Assembly (NCBI GenBank): GCA_019911785.1 | Contig: JAIOJM010000138.1 | Span: forward strand, 1 to 12,533 | Length of the DNA: 12,533 nt | Direction of reading: 5' to 3' | From: Sulfuricella sp. | GTDB lineage: Bacteria > Pseudomonadota > Gammaproteobacteria > Burkholderiales > Sulfuricellaceae | In this document: in pieces, positions 5,464-12,217 of the stretch | How positions within the stretch are numbered: position 1 is the first letter of the stretch | How the letters are laid out: each line of letters starts with the position of its first letter | Program-made: the position numbers and the translations under genes | The notes under the pieces: model-generated | What the model saw: the letters and a program-made list of their open reading frames with translations, nothing else | The model's database searches: none | Told to the model about the DNA's origin: nothing

Positions 5464-7584
5464 ATGAACCATCGTACCAAACGCCTCAAACCGATCCATC
5501 TCGCCATCCTGATGGCTTACGCGCTGGCGCTATCGGCATACGCTGACGAACGCCAACTTTCCACCGTGGAGGTCAGGGGCGCGCCGCAAGGCAAGCTGCA
5601 ACCCAAGCTGCGTGACGACATCATCAAAACCGAGTCGATTTCCGAAGCCGACATTCGCAAGACCAACGCCGCCACCTTGAACGAAGCCGTGGACAACAAC
5701 CCCGGAGTTTCGGTGCAAACCGAATGCTCGATCTGCAACGTGCGCAACATTACGCTCAACAATCTGCCGGGGCGCTTCACCACCGTCATGATCGACGGCG
5801 TGCCGATCTTTTCCTCGGTTTCCAGCGCCTACGGCCTGGATATGATCGGCGTCAACGGCGTGGAGCGCATCGACATTTCGCGTGGCGCCGGCACCAGCCT
5901 GATCGCACCGGAAGCCTTGGCCGGAACGGTCAACATCGTCTCCAAGCGTCCGGCCAAGGCGGAATCGATAGTGGAAGCGCAAGCCGGACAATACGGCTAC
6001 CGGCGGCTGGATGGCTTCCTCGCCCGCCCCTTCGAGGGCGGCGCATTCACCGCCGCGCTCAACGTCAATAACCACGACAGCCTCGACAGCAACGGCAACG
6101 GCGTTGGCGAATACACCGGCTACGAACGCACCCTGGGCGGGTTTGGGCTGTTCCTTGACGATGTCGGCGGCTTCAAGCTGCGCGGGCGCCTCGACCTGGT
6201 GGACGAAAAGCGCGGCGGCGGCGCGCTGGGCAACGACTACGGCGCCACCAGGACCGACATGAGCGGCAACCCCTTCGACTGGAGCGCCGGCAAAAACGGC
6301 TCGCCCAGTTCATCGGGCTGGGTCAACCCCACCACCGGCGCGCTGATCCCCTACGACGGCGGCCGCGGCGGCATGTCGGAAATCATCGAAACCCAGCGCC
6401 AGCAGGCCATCCTGGTAGGCGAGCGCAAGCTGGCCGGCGGCGCCAGGCTCAAGCTCGCCTTCGGTTATGCCAACCACGACCAGGACTCCTTCTACGAAGG
6501 CGATTACTACATCGCCAGGCAGAACCAGCACTACACCGAAGCCAGCCTGCAAAAGCCCTTCGGCGAAACCCTGCTCACGGTGGGCCTGAACTACCGCTAC
6601 GAAGACCTGAAATCGCACGGCCGCCTCGCCGACGGCACAGAAGTCAACGGCCTCGACAACTACACCTACAAGACCCCCGGCCTCTATGTCCAGGCCTACC
6701 GCGCCCTGTTCGACGAGCGCCTGGAGCTAAACGGCTCGATACGCTACGACAAGCACAATGTGTTCGGCGGCATCACCAGCCCGCGCATCAACGCCCTGTG
6801 GCATCACAGCGCCGAAACCAGCAGCCGCATCGCCGTGGGACGCGGTTTCCGCGCGCCGACCTCGTTCTTCGAGCAGGATCACGGCATTCTCGCCACCACG
6901 CGCATCGAACGCCACATCGACAACCCGGAAATCTCGGACAACGCCAGCTACGCCTTCTCCCACGCCGACGACCGGGATGCGCTGGTGGTTTCGCTCAACT
7001 ACAACAAGATCAGGAACTACGCCCTGCTGGATTCCGGCGCAACCGACCCGGTCAGCGGCGCGCCGATCACCGTGTTCACCCAGTCCAGCGAACCGGTCAT
7101 CGTCAAGGGCATCGACGCCTCCTACACTTATCGCTTCACCGGCACGCTGGAAGGCACGCTGGGCGCGGAGAAATTCAACTACCAGTTCCGCCCCGGCGAC
7201 CTCTCCTTCGCCCGTCCCGAGGAGCGCGTCTATTTGCGCCTCGACTACGATGTCGGCAACTGGGACATCCTCGCCCGCGCCACCTGGACCGGCCCGATGG
7301 ACCTCAAGCGTTTCTACGACTACGCCAACAACCCGCGCTACAACCTGGACGGCACCCCCAAGCTCGACAAGAGCCCCTCCTACTGGGTGATGGACCTCAC
7401 CGGGCGCTACAAGGTCAACAAGACCGCCTCCCTGGTGGTGGGTGTCAACAACCTGCTCGACTACCGCCAGACCGACCGCGAGGACTTCCTGTGGGTGGAC
7501 TCCGCCGGCAATTTCGACGTGACCCATTTCTGGGGACCGACCCGCGGCAGACAGGTTTACGCCGGTGTTCGATTCGATCTTTAA
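5464..7584 (+). CDS. TonB-dependent outer-membrane receptor with CxxC in the plug
   Basis: This is a 706-residue TonB-dependent receptor. Residues 1-27 form a signal peptide ending ALSAYA. A TonB-box-like STVEV is at about 33-37. The plug domain (about 45-160) includes TLNEAVDNNPGVSV, MIDGVPI, GVERIDISRGAGTSL and ALAGTVNIVSKRP. The 22-stranded barrel follows, with the conserved GFRAPTSFFEQ of the C-terminal half, a late VVGVNNLLDYRQTD and a terminal strand RQVYAGVRFDL. The unusual feature is Cys88 and Cys91 in QTECSICNVRN, just after the PGVSV segment. In BtuB-like receptors this region forms the apical plug loops that meet the substrate. The CxxC could bind a soft metal such as copper, or act as a redox switch. 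The operon supplies its own TonB, ExbB, ExbD and thioredoxin. The substrate cannot be named from sequence. Confidence 0.93.
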   Translation: MNHRTKRLKPIHLAILMAYALALSAYADERQLSTVEVRGAPQGKLQPKLRDDIIKTESISEADIRKTNAATLNEAVDNNPGVSVQTECSICNVRNITLNNLPGRFTTVMIDGVPIFSSVSSAYGLDMIGVNGVERIDISRGAGTSLIAPEALAGTVNIVSKRPAKAESIVEAQAGQYGYRRLDGFLARPFEGGAFTAALNVNNHDSLDSNGNGVGEYTGYERTLGGFGLFLDDVGGFKLRGRLDLVDEKRGGGALGNDYGATRTDMSGNPFDWSAGKNGSPSSSGWVNPTTGALIPYDGGRGGMSEIIETQRQQAILVGERKLAGGARLKLAFGYANHDQDSFYEGDYYIARQNQHYTEASLQKPFGETLLTVGLNYRYEDLKSHGRLADGTEVNGLDNYTYKTPGLYVQAYRALFDERLELNGSIRYDKHNVFGGITSPRINALWHHSAETSSRIAVGRGFRAPTSFFEQDHGILATTRIERHIDNPEISDNASYAFSHADDRDALVVSLNYNKIRNYALLDSGATDPVSGAPITVFTQSSEPVIVKGIDASYTYRFTGTLEGTLGAEKFNYQFRPGDLSFARPEERVYLRLDYDVGNWDILARATWTGPMDLKRFYDYANNPRYNLDGTPKLDKSPSYWVMDLTGRYKVNKTASLVVGVNNLLDYRQTDREDFLWVDSAGNFDVTHFWGPTRGRQVYAGVRFDL

Positions 7585-8062
7585 GCGCAGTTGCATCGTC
7601 CTGGGCACCGCCCTGTGGTTCGCGGCGAATGCCCAGGCCCTGGATTTCGAGCTGCCCCCGGTCGACGGGGGTGGCTTCCTCCGTCTGAGCGAACTTCCTC
7701 CCCAGGTGACGCTGGTGAATTTCTGGCGCGCCGATTGCCCGCCCTGCGTCGCGGAACTGCCGCTGCTGGTCGAAGCCGCCCAGCGCCAAGGGTTCCGCCT
7801 GGTGACCGTGTCGCTGCAATCGCTGGGGGAAACCCGCGCCCACTGGCCGCACGTGCCGGGCGAACCCGGCAGCCACGTTGCGCTGCTCGGCCCCAGTGAT
7901 CCGCGTGGATTGTTGCGGCGCTTCGGCAATGCCGCCGGGGCAATACCTTACAGCGCCATGCTGCGGCCGGATGGCTCTTTGTGCGCCAAACACACGGGTG
8001 AAATCGAGCAAAGCTGGATTACGGATAACCTGGCGAAATGTGGAACCCTGACAGAAAACTGA
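7565..8062 (+). CDS. Exported TlpA-like thioredoxin-fold protein
   Basis: This 165-residue protein starts at GTG 7565, overlapping the last 20 bases of the receptor gene, which indicates translational coupling. Residues 1-25 form a signal peptide (FKR, hydrophobic stretch, ANAQA), so it acts in the periplasm or is membrane-tethered. The domain starts at LDFELPPVDGG. VNFWRADCPPC carries the active-site pair Cys58/Cys61, and IPYS (127-130) has the cis-proline opposite it. This is the TlpA/ResA/redoxin type of thioredoxin fold, usually a reductant of other exported proteins. Two more cysteines occur near the end, Cys140 and Cys159, which is not standard. Its place at the end of a TonB operon suggests it keeps the CxxC of the receptor, or the cargo, reduced. 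That role is inference. Confidence 0.87.
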   Translation: MFDSIFKRSCIVLGTALWFAANAQALDFELPPVDGGGFLRLSELPPQVTLVNFWRADCPPCVAELPLLVEAAQRQGFRLVTVSLQSLGETRAHWPHVPGEPGSHVALLGPSDPRGLLRRFGNAAGAIPYSAMLRPDGSLCAKHTGEIEQSWITDNLAKCGTLTEN

Positions 8063-8353
8063 CCATTCACACCCACCCTGAGCGACTGGACGCACATCCA
8101 CGTATTCGACCAAGGCATCCACCTTCCATGGCTAGCACAGGTGCGCACCGCGCTGCATGGCATAGCCGCCTTGTGGAGCCATGGCATTGGCCATCGACAT
8201 GCTGCAGCGCGCGCCTTCCCACCCCACGTTGCTGACTGGCAGCAAGCGCTGTGGCGATAGCCGTCGCGGGGGTGATTACTCCTTGACTGTTCTTGTTTTT
8301 CCTGTGGCAGGCAAAGCCAGCCGCCTATCCACGCTCGGACAAGAGCAATCAAT
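8063..8353. other. Gene-poor gap with possible coding remnant after the TlpA-like gene
   Basis: This 291-bp gap lies between the convergent TlpA-like and cytochrome c genes. Directly after the TlpA-like TGA (8060-8062) the same frame stays open for 65 more codons to TAG at 8258-8260. Its early part reads LSDWTHIHVFDQGIHLPWLA, with mostly G or C at third positions, then runs into an alanine/histidine/tryptophan-rich stretch. It has no clear start or ribosome binding site. The minus strand also has open frames here, so coding sense is unclear. No convincing terminator hairpin was found for either flanking gene. Confidence 0.3.
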
Positions 8354-8794
8354 CTATTTGGCTTGCAGTCGATACAGGTACTCTGTCAGCGCAAGGATAC
8401 GGCTACGTGCGGCAGATTCAGTGTCATGTGGCGGGTAATTTTCGAAGTATATTGAACTTTGCATATTGAACGCACGCCCCCAAACCGGCATCTCCCGTGG
8501 CCCGTGAGCCTTCACCTCCTGGCGTCCGTCGACGATCTGATATACCCGGTCAAATGGGAATACACCGTTATTATTCTTGGCAAGTACAGTCAGATCAGGC
8601 ATCCGGCTCACTAACTGCGACTTCAGGGGACCATCGCCCTTTCCCGCGCGGCCATGGCAAACGGCACAAGCCGAGTCGTATTCACTTTTCCCAATATCCA
8701 ATTTATCCGCTGCAAAAGCGGTAGCAGACGAGCCAATCAGCAGGGCCCCAATATGAGCTACTGCAATAGTCCGGAACTTTGTAGAAATCTTCAT
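8354..8794 (-). CDS. Exported mono-haem cytochrome c
   Basis: This 146-residue protein has a signal peptide (MKISTKF..., hydrophobic core, ATAFA before about residue 29) and one class I cytochrome c domain. The haem attachment site is CAVCH (43-47), followed by GRAGKGDGPL, the classical segment after the haem site. The axial methionine is probably Met102 in GPREMPVWGRAF. Most of the family has the same MPxWG signature. It is a soluble periplasmic electron carrier, or a detached cytochrome domain of an oxidase or dehydrogenase chain. The start at 8794 is chosen over an upstream ATG at 8821 because GGAGG lies just before it and the signal peptide begins there. It is convergent with the TonB operon and divergent from the catalase cluster, with no obvious partner gene next to it. 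Confidence 0.9.
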   Translation of the reverse strand: MKISTKFRTIAVAHIGALLIGSSATAFAADKLDIGKSEYDSACAVCHGRAGKGDGPLKSQLVSRMPDLTVLAKNNNGVFPFDRVYQIVDGRQEVKAHGPREMPVWGRAFNMQSSIYFENYPPHDTESAARSRILALTEYLYRLQAK

Positions 8795-9037
8795 ACCGCC
8801 TCCATAAGTCGTATTTAACATTCTTTAATGCATGGCATTGTTCTTGCTGCTGTAAGCTAGAAACTGATGATTGTTGCCCCCTTTAAAACATAGCGCAAGG
8901 AAGCATCGCTGTCATATTTTTTCTGCATTCCATGAAAGCTATTCATCCGGTGTGGTGCGCTACCCTCACTACTCGCTGATGGTGTACGGATTCAATCGAA
9001 TCTCCATCGTCAGCTGCCTTTCCGCGCAGGCGGATGA

Positions 9038-9223
9038 AGGGTCGCTGCATTCGACCCGCCCGAGCCTTCGCGACGAGTAGTTTTGGCCTGGCGGCGCGGC
9101 TTCACTGGCCCCGAGGCCATCGAGGCATTACTTGCCGCAGTGAAAGGCATGAACAACCCGATCTACCCGCTTGATCGAAACTCAAGTGGTCAAGGCCGAG
9201 TAAGGGCAGACTTGAATCTATAA
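9038..9223 (+). pseudogene. Probable C-terminal remnant of an OxyR-like LysR regulator
   Basis: A frame open from just after TGA 9035-9037 to TAA 9221-9223 reads AAFDPPEPSRRVVLAWRRGF and then TGPEAIEALLAAVKGMN. The PxPSRxxxLxWRxxFxRxxAIEAL pattern resembles the end of the effector-binding domain of OxyR-type LysR regulators. No start codon with a ribosome binding site precedes it, the DNA-binding domain and most of the sensor domain are missing, and after about 9169 the similarity stops. The adjacent catalase is a classical OxyR target, which supports the identification. The match is from memory of the family and has not been searched. Confidence 0.4.
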
Positions 9224-9256
9224 TTTTTTCCTATCACCGCATTTTAATAAAACAAT
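9220..9256. promoter_or_regulatory. Partial OxyR-type operator upstream of the catalase gene
   Basis: OxyR sites follow ATAG-N7-CTAT-N7-ATAG-N7-CTAT. Here ATAA (9220-9223), seven bases, CTAT (9231-9234), seven bases, TTTT (9242-9245), seven bases, CAAT (9253-9256) keep the spacing. The first two blocks and the last are good (3/4, 4/4, 3/4) and the third is poor (1/4). A weak -35/-10 pair, TTTCAG 9257-9262 and TATATT 9280-9285 with a 17-bp spacer, sits directly downstream, which is the layout of OxyR-activated promoters. The region is AT-rich, so chance is possible. Confidence 0.25.
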
Positions 9257-9315
9257 TTTCAGCCGCGGCATTTAAAGCCTATATTGAAATGGCCTAAACG
9301 CAATTCGCCCGTACT

Positions 9316-9338
9316 CCCGGCGCGGAAAGCAAGCCGGG
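9316..9338. other. GC hairpin in the catalase 5' region
   Basis: CCCGGC (9316-9321) and GCCGGG (9333-9338) form a perfect 6-bp stem with an 11-base loop. Only a short TTT follows, so it is a weak intrinsic terminator at best. It could protect or structure the katA leader mRNA. Confidence 0.35.
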
Positions 9339-9459
9339 TTTATGTATATATTCAAGGATAGCCGGACAATATGAACATCCGATCACCTTGCTGCGCAAAG
9401 CCTATGACAAATGAAGTTTGCTGGCGAAGTGAGATCTTAAACCCATCAGGAGAAAAGCA

Positions 9460-10908
9460 ATGAGCGAAAAAAATCTGACCACGAACGCGGGCTGCCCCGT
9501 TGTCGATAACCAGAATGTCATGACCGCCGGGCCACGCGGCCCGCAGCTGCTGCAGGATGTCTGGTTCCTGGAGAAACTCGCCCACTTCGACCGTGAGGTG
9601 ATTCCGGAGCGGCGCATGCACGCCAAGGGTTCCGGTGCCTACGGGACCTTTACCGTCACACATGACATCACCCGTTTTACCAGGGCCAAGATTTTCTCCG
9701 CAGTGGGGAAAAAGACCGAACTCTTCACCCGCTTCTCCACCGTTGCCGGCGAGCGTGGCGCGGCCGATGCCGAGCGCGACATCCGGGGTTTTGCTATCAA
9801 GTTCTACACCGAGGAAGGCAACTGGGATCTGGTCGGCAACAATACGCCGGTATTCTTCCTGCGCGACCCGCTCAAGTTTCCCGACCTGAACCACGCCGTC
9901 AAGCGCGACCCCCGCACCAATTTGCGTAGCGCGAAGAACAACTGGGACTTTTGGACCCTGCTGCCCGAGGCGCTGCACCAGATCACCGTGGTCATGAGCG
10001 ACCGCGGCATCCCCGCCACCTATCGCCACATGCACGGCTTCGGCAGCCACACCTTCAGCTTCATCAACGCGAAGAACGAGCGCTACTGGGTGAAGTTCCA
10101 CTTGAAGTCGATGCAGGGCATCAAGAACATGACCGATGCGGAAGCGGAGACTGCGGTCGGCAAATGCCGCGAAACCCACCAGCGCGATCTCTACGAAGCC
10201 ATCGAGCGCGGCGAATTTCCACAGTGGAAGTTTGCCGTGCAAATCATGCCCGAGGCGGATGCATCCAAGGTGCCCTACCATCCCTTCGACCTGACCAAAA
10301 TCTGGCCGCACAAGGACTATCCGCTCATCGATGTCGGCATTCTGGAGTTGAACCGCAACCCGGAGAACTATTTCGCCGAGGTGGAGCAGGCGGCTTTCAA
10401 CCCGGCCAACGTCCCACCAGGCATCAGCTTCTCGCCGGACAAGATGCTGCAGGGGCGGCTGTTTTCCTACGGCGATGCGCAGCGTTACCGGCTCGGCGTG
10501 AACCATCACCTGATCCCGGTCAATGCCGCGCGCTGCCCGTTCCACAGCTCCCACCGCGATGGCGCCATGCGGGTTGACGGCAACCATGGCAGCACCCTGG
10601 GTTATGAACCGAACGGCTACGGCGAGTGGCAGGAACAGCCGGATTTCAAGGAACCGCCCCTGAGCCTGGAAGGCGTCGCCGACCACTGGAACCATCGCGA
10701 GGACACGGATTATTACTCCCAGCCTGGCGCACTGTTCCGCCTGATGAGCCCGGCGCAACAGCAGGTGCTGTTCGAAAACACCGCCCGCTCCATCGGCGAT
10801 GCGCCGCGCGAGATCCAGTTGCGCCATATCCGCAACTGCCTCAAGGCCGATGCGGCTTATGGCAAGGGCGTAGCAGATGCATTGGGCATCCCGCTTTCCG
10901 AGGCATAA
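9460..10908 (+). CDS. katA: Mono-functional haem catalase, small-subunit clade
   Basis: This 482-residue cytoplasmic catalase converts hydrogen peroxide to water and oxygen. The length fits the small-subunit clade 3 enzymes. The distal His54 is in [12 protein letters not shown], the distal Asn127 is in [13 protein letters not shown], and the proximal haem ligand Tyr337 is in [14 protein letters not shown]. The residue spacings match bovine catalase (His75, Asn148, Tyr358). The whole family core from [13 protein letters not shown] to [18 protein letters not shown] is present. AGGAGA lies upstream of the ATG. The gene stands 87 bp upstream of an EncFtn-like ferritin gene with no clear terminator between them, so joint expression in peroxide/iron stress is likely. 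A possible OxyR site and a broken OxyR-like fragment lie upstream. Confidence 0.97.
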   Translation: MSEKNLTTNAGCPVVDNQNVMTAGPRGPQLLQDVWFLEKLAHFDREVIPERRMHAKGSGAYGTFTVTHDITRFTRAKIFSAVGKKTELFTRFSTVAGERGAADAERDIRGFAIKFYTEEGNWDLVGNNTPVFFLRDPLKFPDLNHAVKRDPRTNLRSAKNNWDFWTLLPEALHQITVVMSDRGIPATYRHMHGFGSHTFSFINAKNERYWVKFHLKSMQGIKNMTDAEAETAVGKCRETHQRDLYEAIERGEFPQWKFAVQIMPEADASKVPYHPFDLTKIWPHKDYPLIDVGILELNRNPENYFAEVEQAAFNPANVPPGISFSPDKMLQGRLFSYGDAQRYRLGVNHHLIPVNAARCPFHSSHRDGAMRVDGNHGSTLGYEPNGYGEWQEQPDFKEPPLSLEGVADHWNHREDTDYYSQPGALFRLMSPAQQQVLFENTARSIGDAPREIQLRHIRNCLKADAAYGKGVADALGIPLSEA

Positions 10909-10994
10909 GCTATCTATCAGTCAGCGTGAAACAGCAGTATGTGGGAGAAAATCATTCCGACTAACTACTTAAAACCAAAAACAAGGAATTGAAA

Positions 10995-11282
10995 ATGGCA
11001 AATGAAGGTTACCACGAACCCGTCGAGCAACTGCGCGCCGAGACCCGCGACATGCACCGCGCCATCGTCTCCCTGATGGAGGAGCTTGAGGCGGTGGATT
11101 GGTACAACCAGCGCGTGGACGTATGCAGAGACCCCGAGCTGCGAGCGATTCTGGCCCACAACCGCGACGAGGAAAAGGAACATGCCGCCATGGTGCTGGA
11201 GTGGATCCGGCGCCACGATCCGCGCTTTGACAAGGAATTGCGCGATTACCTCTTCACCGACAAGCCGATCGCGCACGAATAA
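10995..11282 (+). CDS. EncFtn-family ferritin-like protein without encapsulin-targeting tail
   Basis: This 95-residue protein is closely similar to the encapsulated ferritin (EncFtn) family. Shared blocks are HRAIVSLMEELEAVDWYNQR and ILAHNRDEEKEHAAM. By alignment from memory with R. rubrum EncFtn, the ferroxidase ligands Glu32, Glu62 and His65 correspond to Glu30, Glu60 and His63, and the entry-site glutamates to Glu29 and Glu32. Each chain has half a four-helix bundle, so the active site needs a dimer interface. EncFtn proteins normally carry a C-terminal tail of several tens of residues with the encapsulin-docking peptide. This one ends at LFTDKPIAHE, and no encapsulin gene follows. ATG 10995 is preferred over TTG 10989, with AAGGA seven bases upstream. 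It likely oxidises Fe(II) as a free complex. Confidence 0.85.
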   Translation: MANEGYHEPVEQLRAETRDMHRAIVSLMEELEAVDWYNQRVDVCRDPELRAILAHNRDEEKEHAAMVLEWIRRHDPRFDKELRDYLFTDKPIAHE

Positions 11283-11306
11283 ATATGGATTAGAAAGGAC
11301 AACCCT

Positions 11307-11537
11307 ATGGGCAAGTTAAGCCGGGAGGACCTTTACTCCCTGGAGAAATATGCGGCAATCCGTCCAGATTTCCGTGCCAGGGTGATGGAACACAAGAAGC
11401 ATCGCCGGGTGACGATCGGCCCCCATGCCGCCCTCCATTTCGAGGACGCCCTCACCATGCAGTACCAGGTGCAGGAAATGCTGCGCCTGGAGCTGAAGCA
11501 GGCTGAGTGCGACTCGCTGGCCGGCGACTTGATTTGA
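11307..11537 (+). CDS. Short DUF3501-like protein, probably truncated
   Basis: This 76-residue protein matches the N-terminus of DUF3501: LSREDLYSLEKYAAIRPDFR, VTIGPHAALHFEDALTMQYQ and VQEMLRLE. Full DUF3501 proteins are about 190 residues long and continue with a conserved region after the VQEMLR block. Here the similarity stops at about residue 62 and the frame ends after 14 unrelated residues. No further DUF3501 sequence is visible downstream in any frame. DUF3501 genes are commonly found beside rubrerythrin-like genes and an Fe-S oxidoreductase, so its place after a ferritin-like gene is consistent. AAAGGA precedes the ATG by 9 bases, and the gene starts 24 bp after EncFtn. It is either a decaying fragment or a minimal version kept for a purpose. 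The function of the family is unknown. Confidence 0.7.
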   Translation: MGKLSREDLYSLEKYAAIRPDFRARVMEHKKHRRVTIGPHAALHFEDALTMQYQVQEMLRLELKQAECDSLAGDLI

Positions 11538-11539
11538 GT

Positions 11540-12217
11540 GTGGCGAAAATTCGCATGGGCATGTTGCGAGCCATTGGGATTGCCGCCGTGGGGCTGGCCT
11601 ATGCGCAGATGGGCGCGGCTGAAGTGTCTCGCGCAACGGCAGTGAAATTCAACACCGTGTGCGCCCGCTGTCACGAAGGGGAGTGCAGCGGGCGCCTGAG
11701 CTTTTCTTCCGGCGTTGCTGCTACCCGCAGTCATGTGCGGCGCTACCTCCCCTCTTCTTCTTCCCTGGAAGTGGAGGAGCTTTTCGCCATCCTCAAGTAC
11801 ACCAAGGAACTCTGCGCCCATTACCCCCTGCCGGACGCCACCCCCGCCGATGGCGTGTGGGGTGCGGAAGCATTGCGGCAGTGGCGAAGCCCTGATGGCG
11901 ATAGCTACTTCATCCCTTTGGGCAGAATGCGCCCGGGAGTCTATCGCCTGGGCTTGCGCTTTGACGGGAAGGCGGAAGCGAGGGTGCACATCACCAACGA
12001 AAAATTTGACATGCTGCTGGAAGAACAACTGTGCAAAGATCAGGCATGTGACTGGACCCTTACGGTCGCCGCTGAAGCGCTTTATTACCTCCATCTCAAG
12101 TCCAGTGCGACGTTGCTGGGCCTGACCCTCTCGCCAGCGGGATTGCACGTTCCTGCCGCCTTTACTCCTTCCATTAATTCCTGCATAGCTGAAAAGGCGA
12201 GAGCATGGGTTCCCTGA
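11540..12217 (+). CDS. Exported cytochrome c-like protein with unfamiliar C-terminal domain
   Basis: From GTG 11540 this is a 225-residue protein. Residues 1-28 look like a signal peptide (KIRMGMLR, then a hydrophobic stretch to AQMGAAE). CARCH (41-45) is a c-type haem attachment site. After it comes a short helical segment, VEELFAILKYTKELCAHYPLPD (in part 78-99), that resembles the last helix of a cytochrome c domain. No methionine lies between the haem site and residue 130, so the sixth ligand may be a histidine such as His65. Residues 106-225 look like a beta-rich domain (PGVYRLGLRFDG, EARVHITNEKFDMLL) with Cys165, Cys170 and Cys214. I do not recognise that domain. GTG, ATG 11555 or ATG 11561 could be the start. 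The gene follows the short DUF3501 stop by two bases. Confidence 0.7.
   Translation: MAKIRMGMLRAIGIAAVGLAYAQMGAAEVSRATAVKFNTVCARCHEGECSGRLSFSSGVAATRSHVRRYLPSSSSLEVEELFAILKYTKELCAHYPLPDATPADGVWGAEALRQWRSPDGDSYFIPLGRMRPGVYRLGLRFDGKAEARVHITNEKFDMLLEEQLCKDQACDWTLTVAAEALYYLHLKSSATLLGLTLSPAGLHVPAAFTPSINSCIAEKARAWVP

Larger units (their letters stand above)
8795..9459. other. Long low-coding region between the cytochrome and catalase genes
   Basis: This 665-bp stretch contains no intact gene I can support. Short open frames exist, for example 8871-9080 on the plus strand, but they lack family signatures. It holds the probable OxyR-like remnant (about 9038-9223), an AT-rich segment with a partial OxyR-type site (9220-9256) and a GC hairpin (9316-9338). 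The last 40 bp before katA carry its ribosome binding site (AGGAGA). The mix suggests a site of deletion or rearrangement upstream of the catalase. Confidence 0.5.

Noticed and set aside
6727..7929. Long 400-codon open frame on the minus strand opposite the receptor
   Set aside because: It lies antisense to a well-supported TonB-dependent receptor, has no recognisable domain, and is the usual product of GC-rich codon use on the other strand.
1855..8142. The 13-mer ATGGCTAGCACAG occurs near 1855 and again near 8129
   Set aside because: A single short match without flanking similarity is not a repeat or attachment site.
7948..8352. Minus-strand open frame across the end of the TlpA-like gene and the gap
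   Set aside because: Half of it is antisense to the TlpA-like gene, the composition is erratic, and there is no ribosome binding site or motif.
8871..9080. 69-codon plus-strand frame in the region before katA
   Set aside because: No family similarity and no ribosome binding site. It ends inside the more convincing OxyR-like remnant, which is in another phase.
9352..10827. 491-codon minus-strand open frame opposite the catalase
   Set aside because: The catalase on the plus strand has every catalytic residue. The antisense translation shows no family motif.
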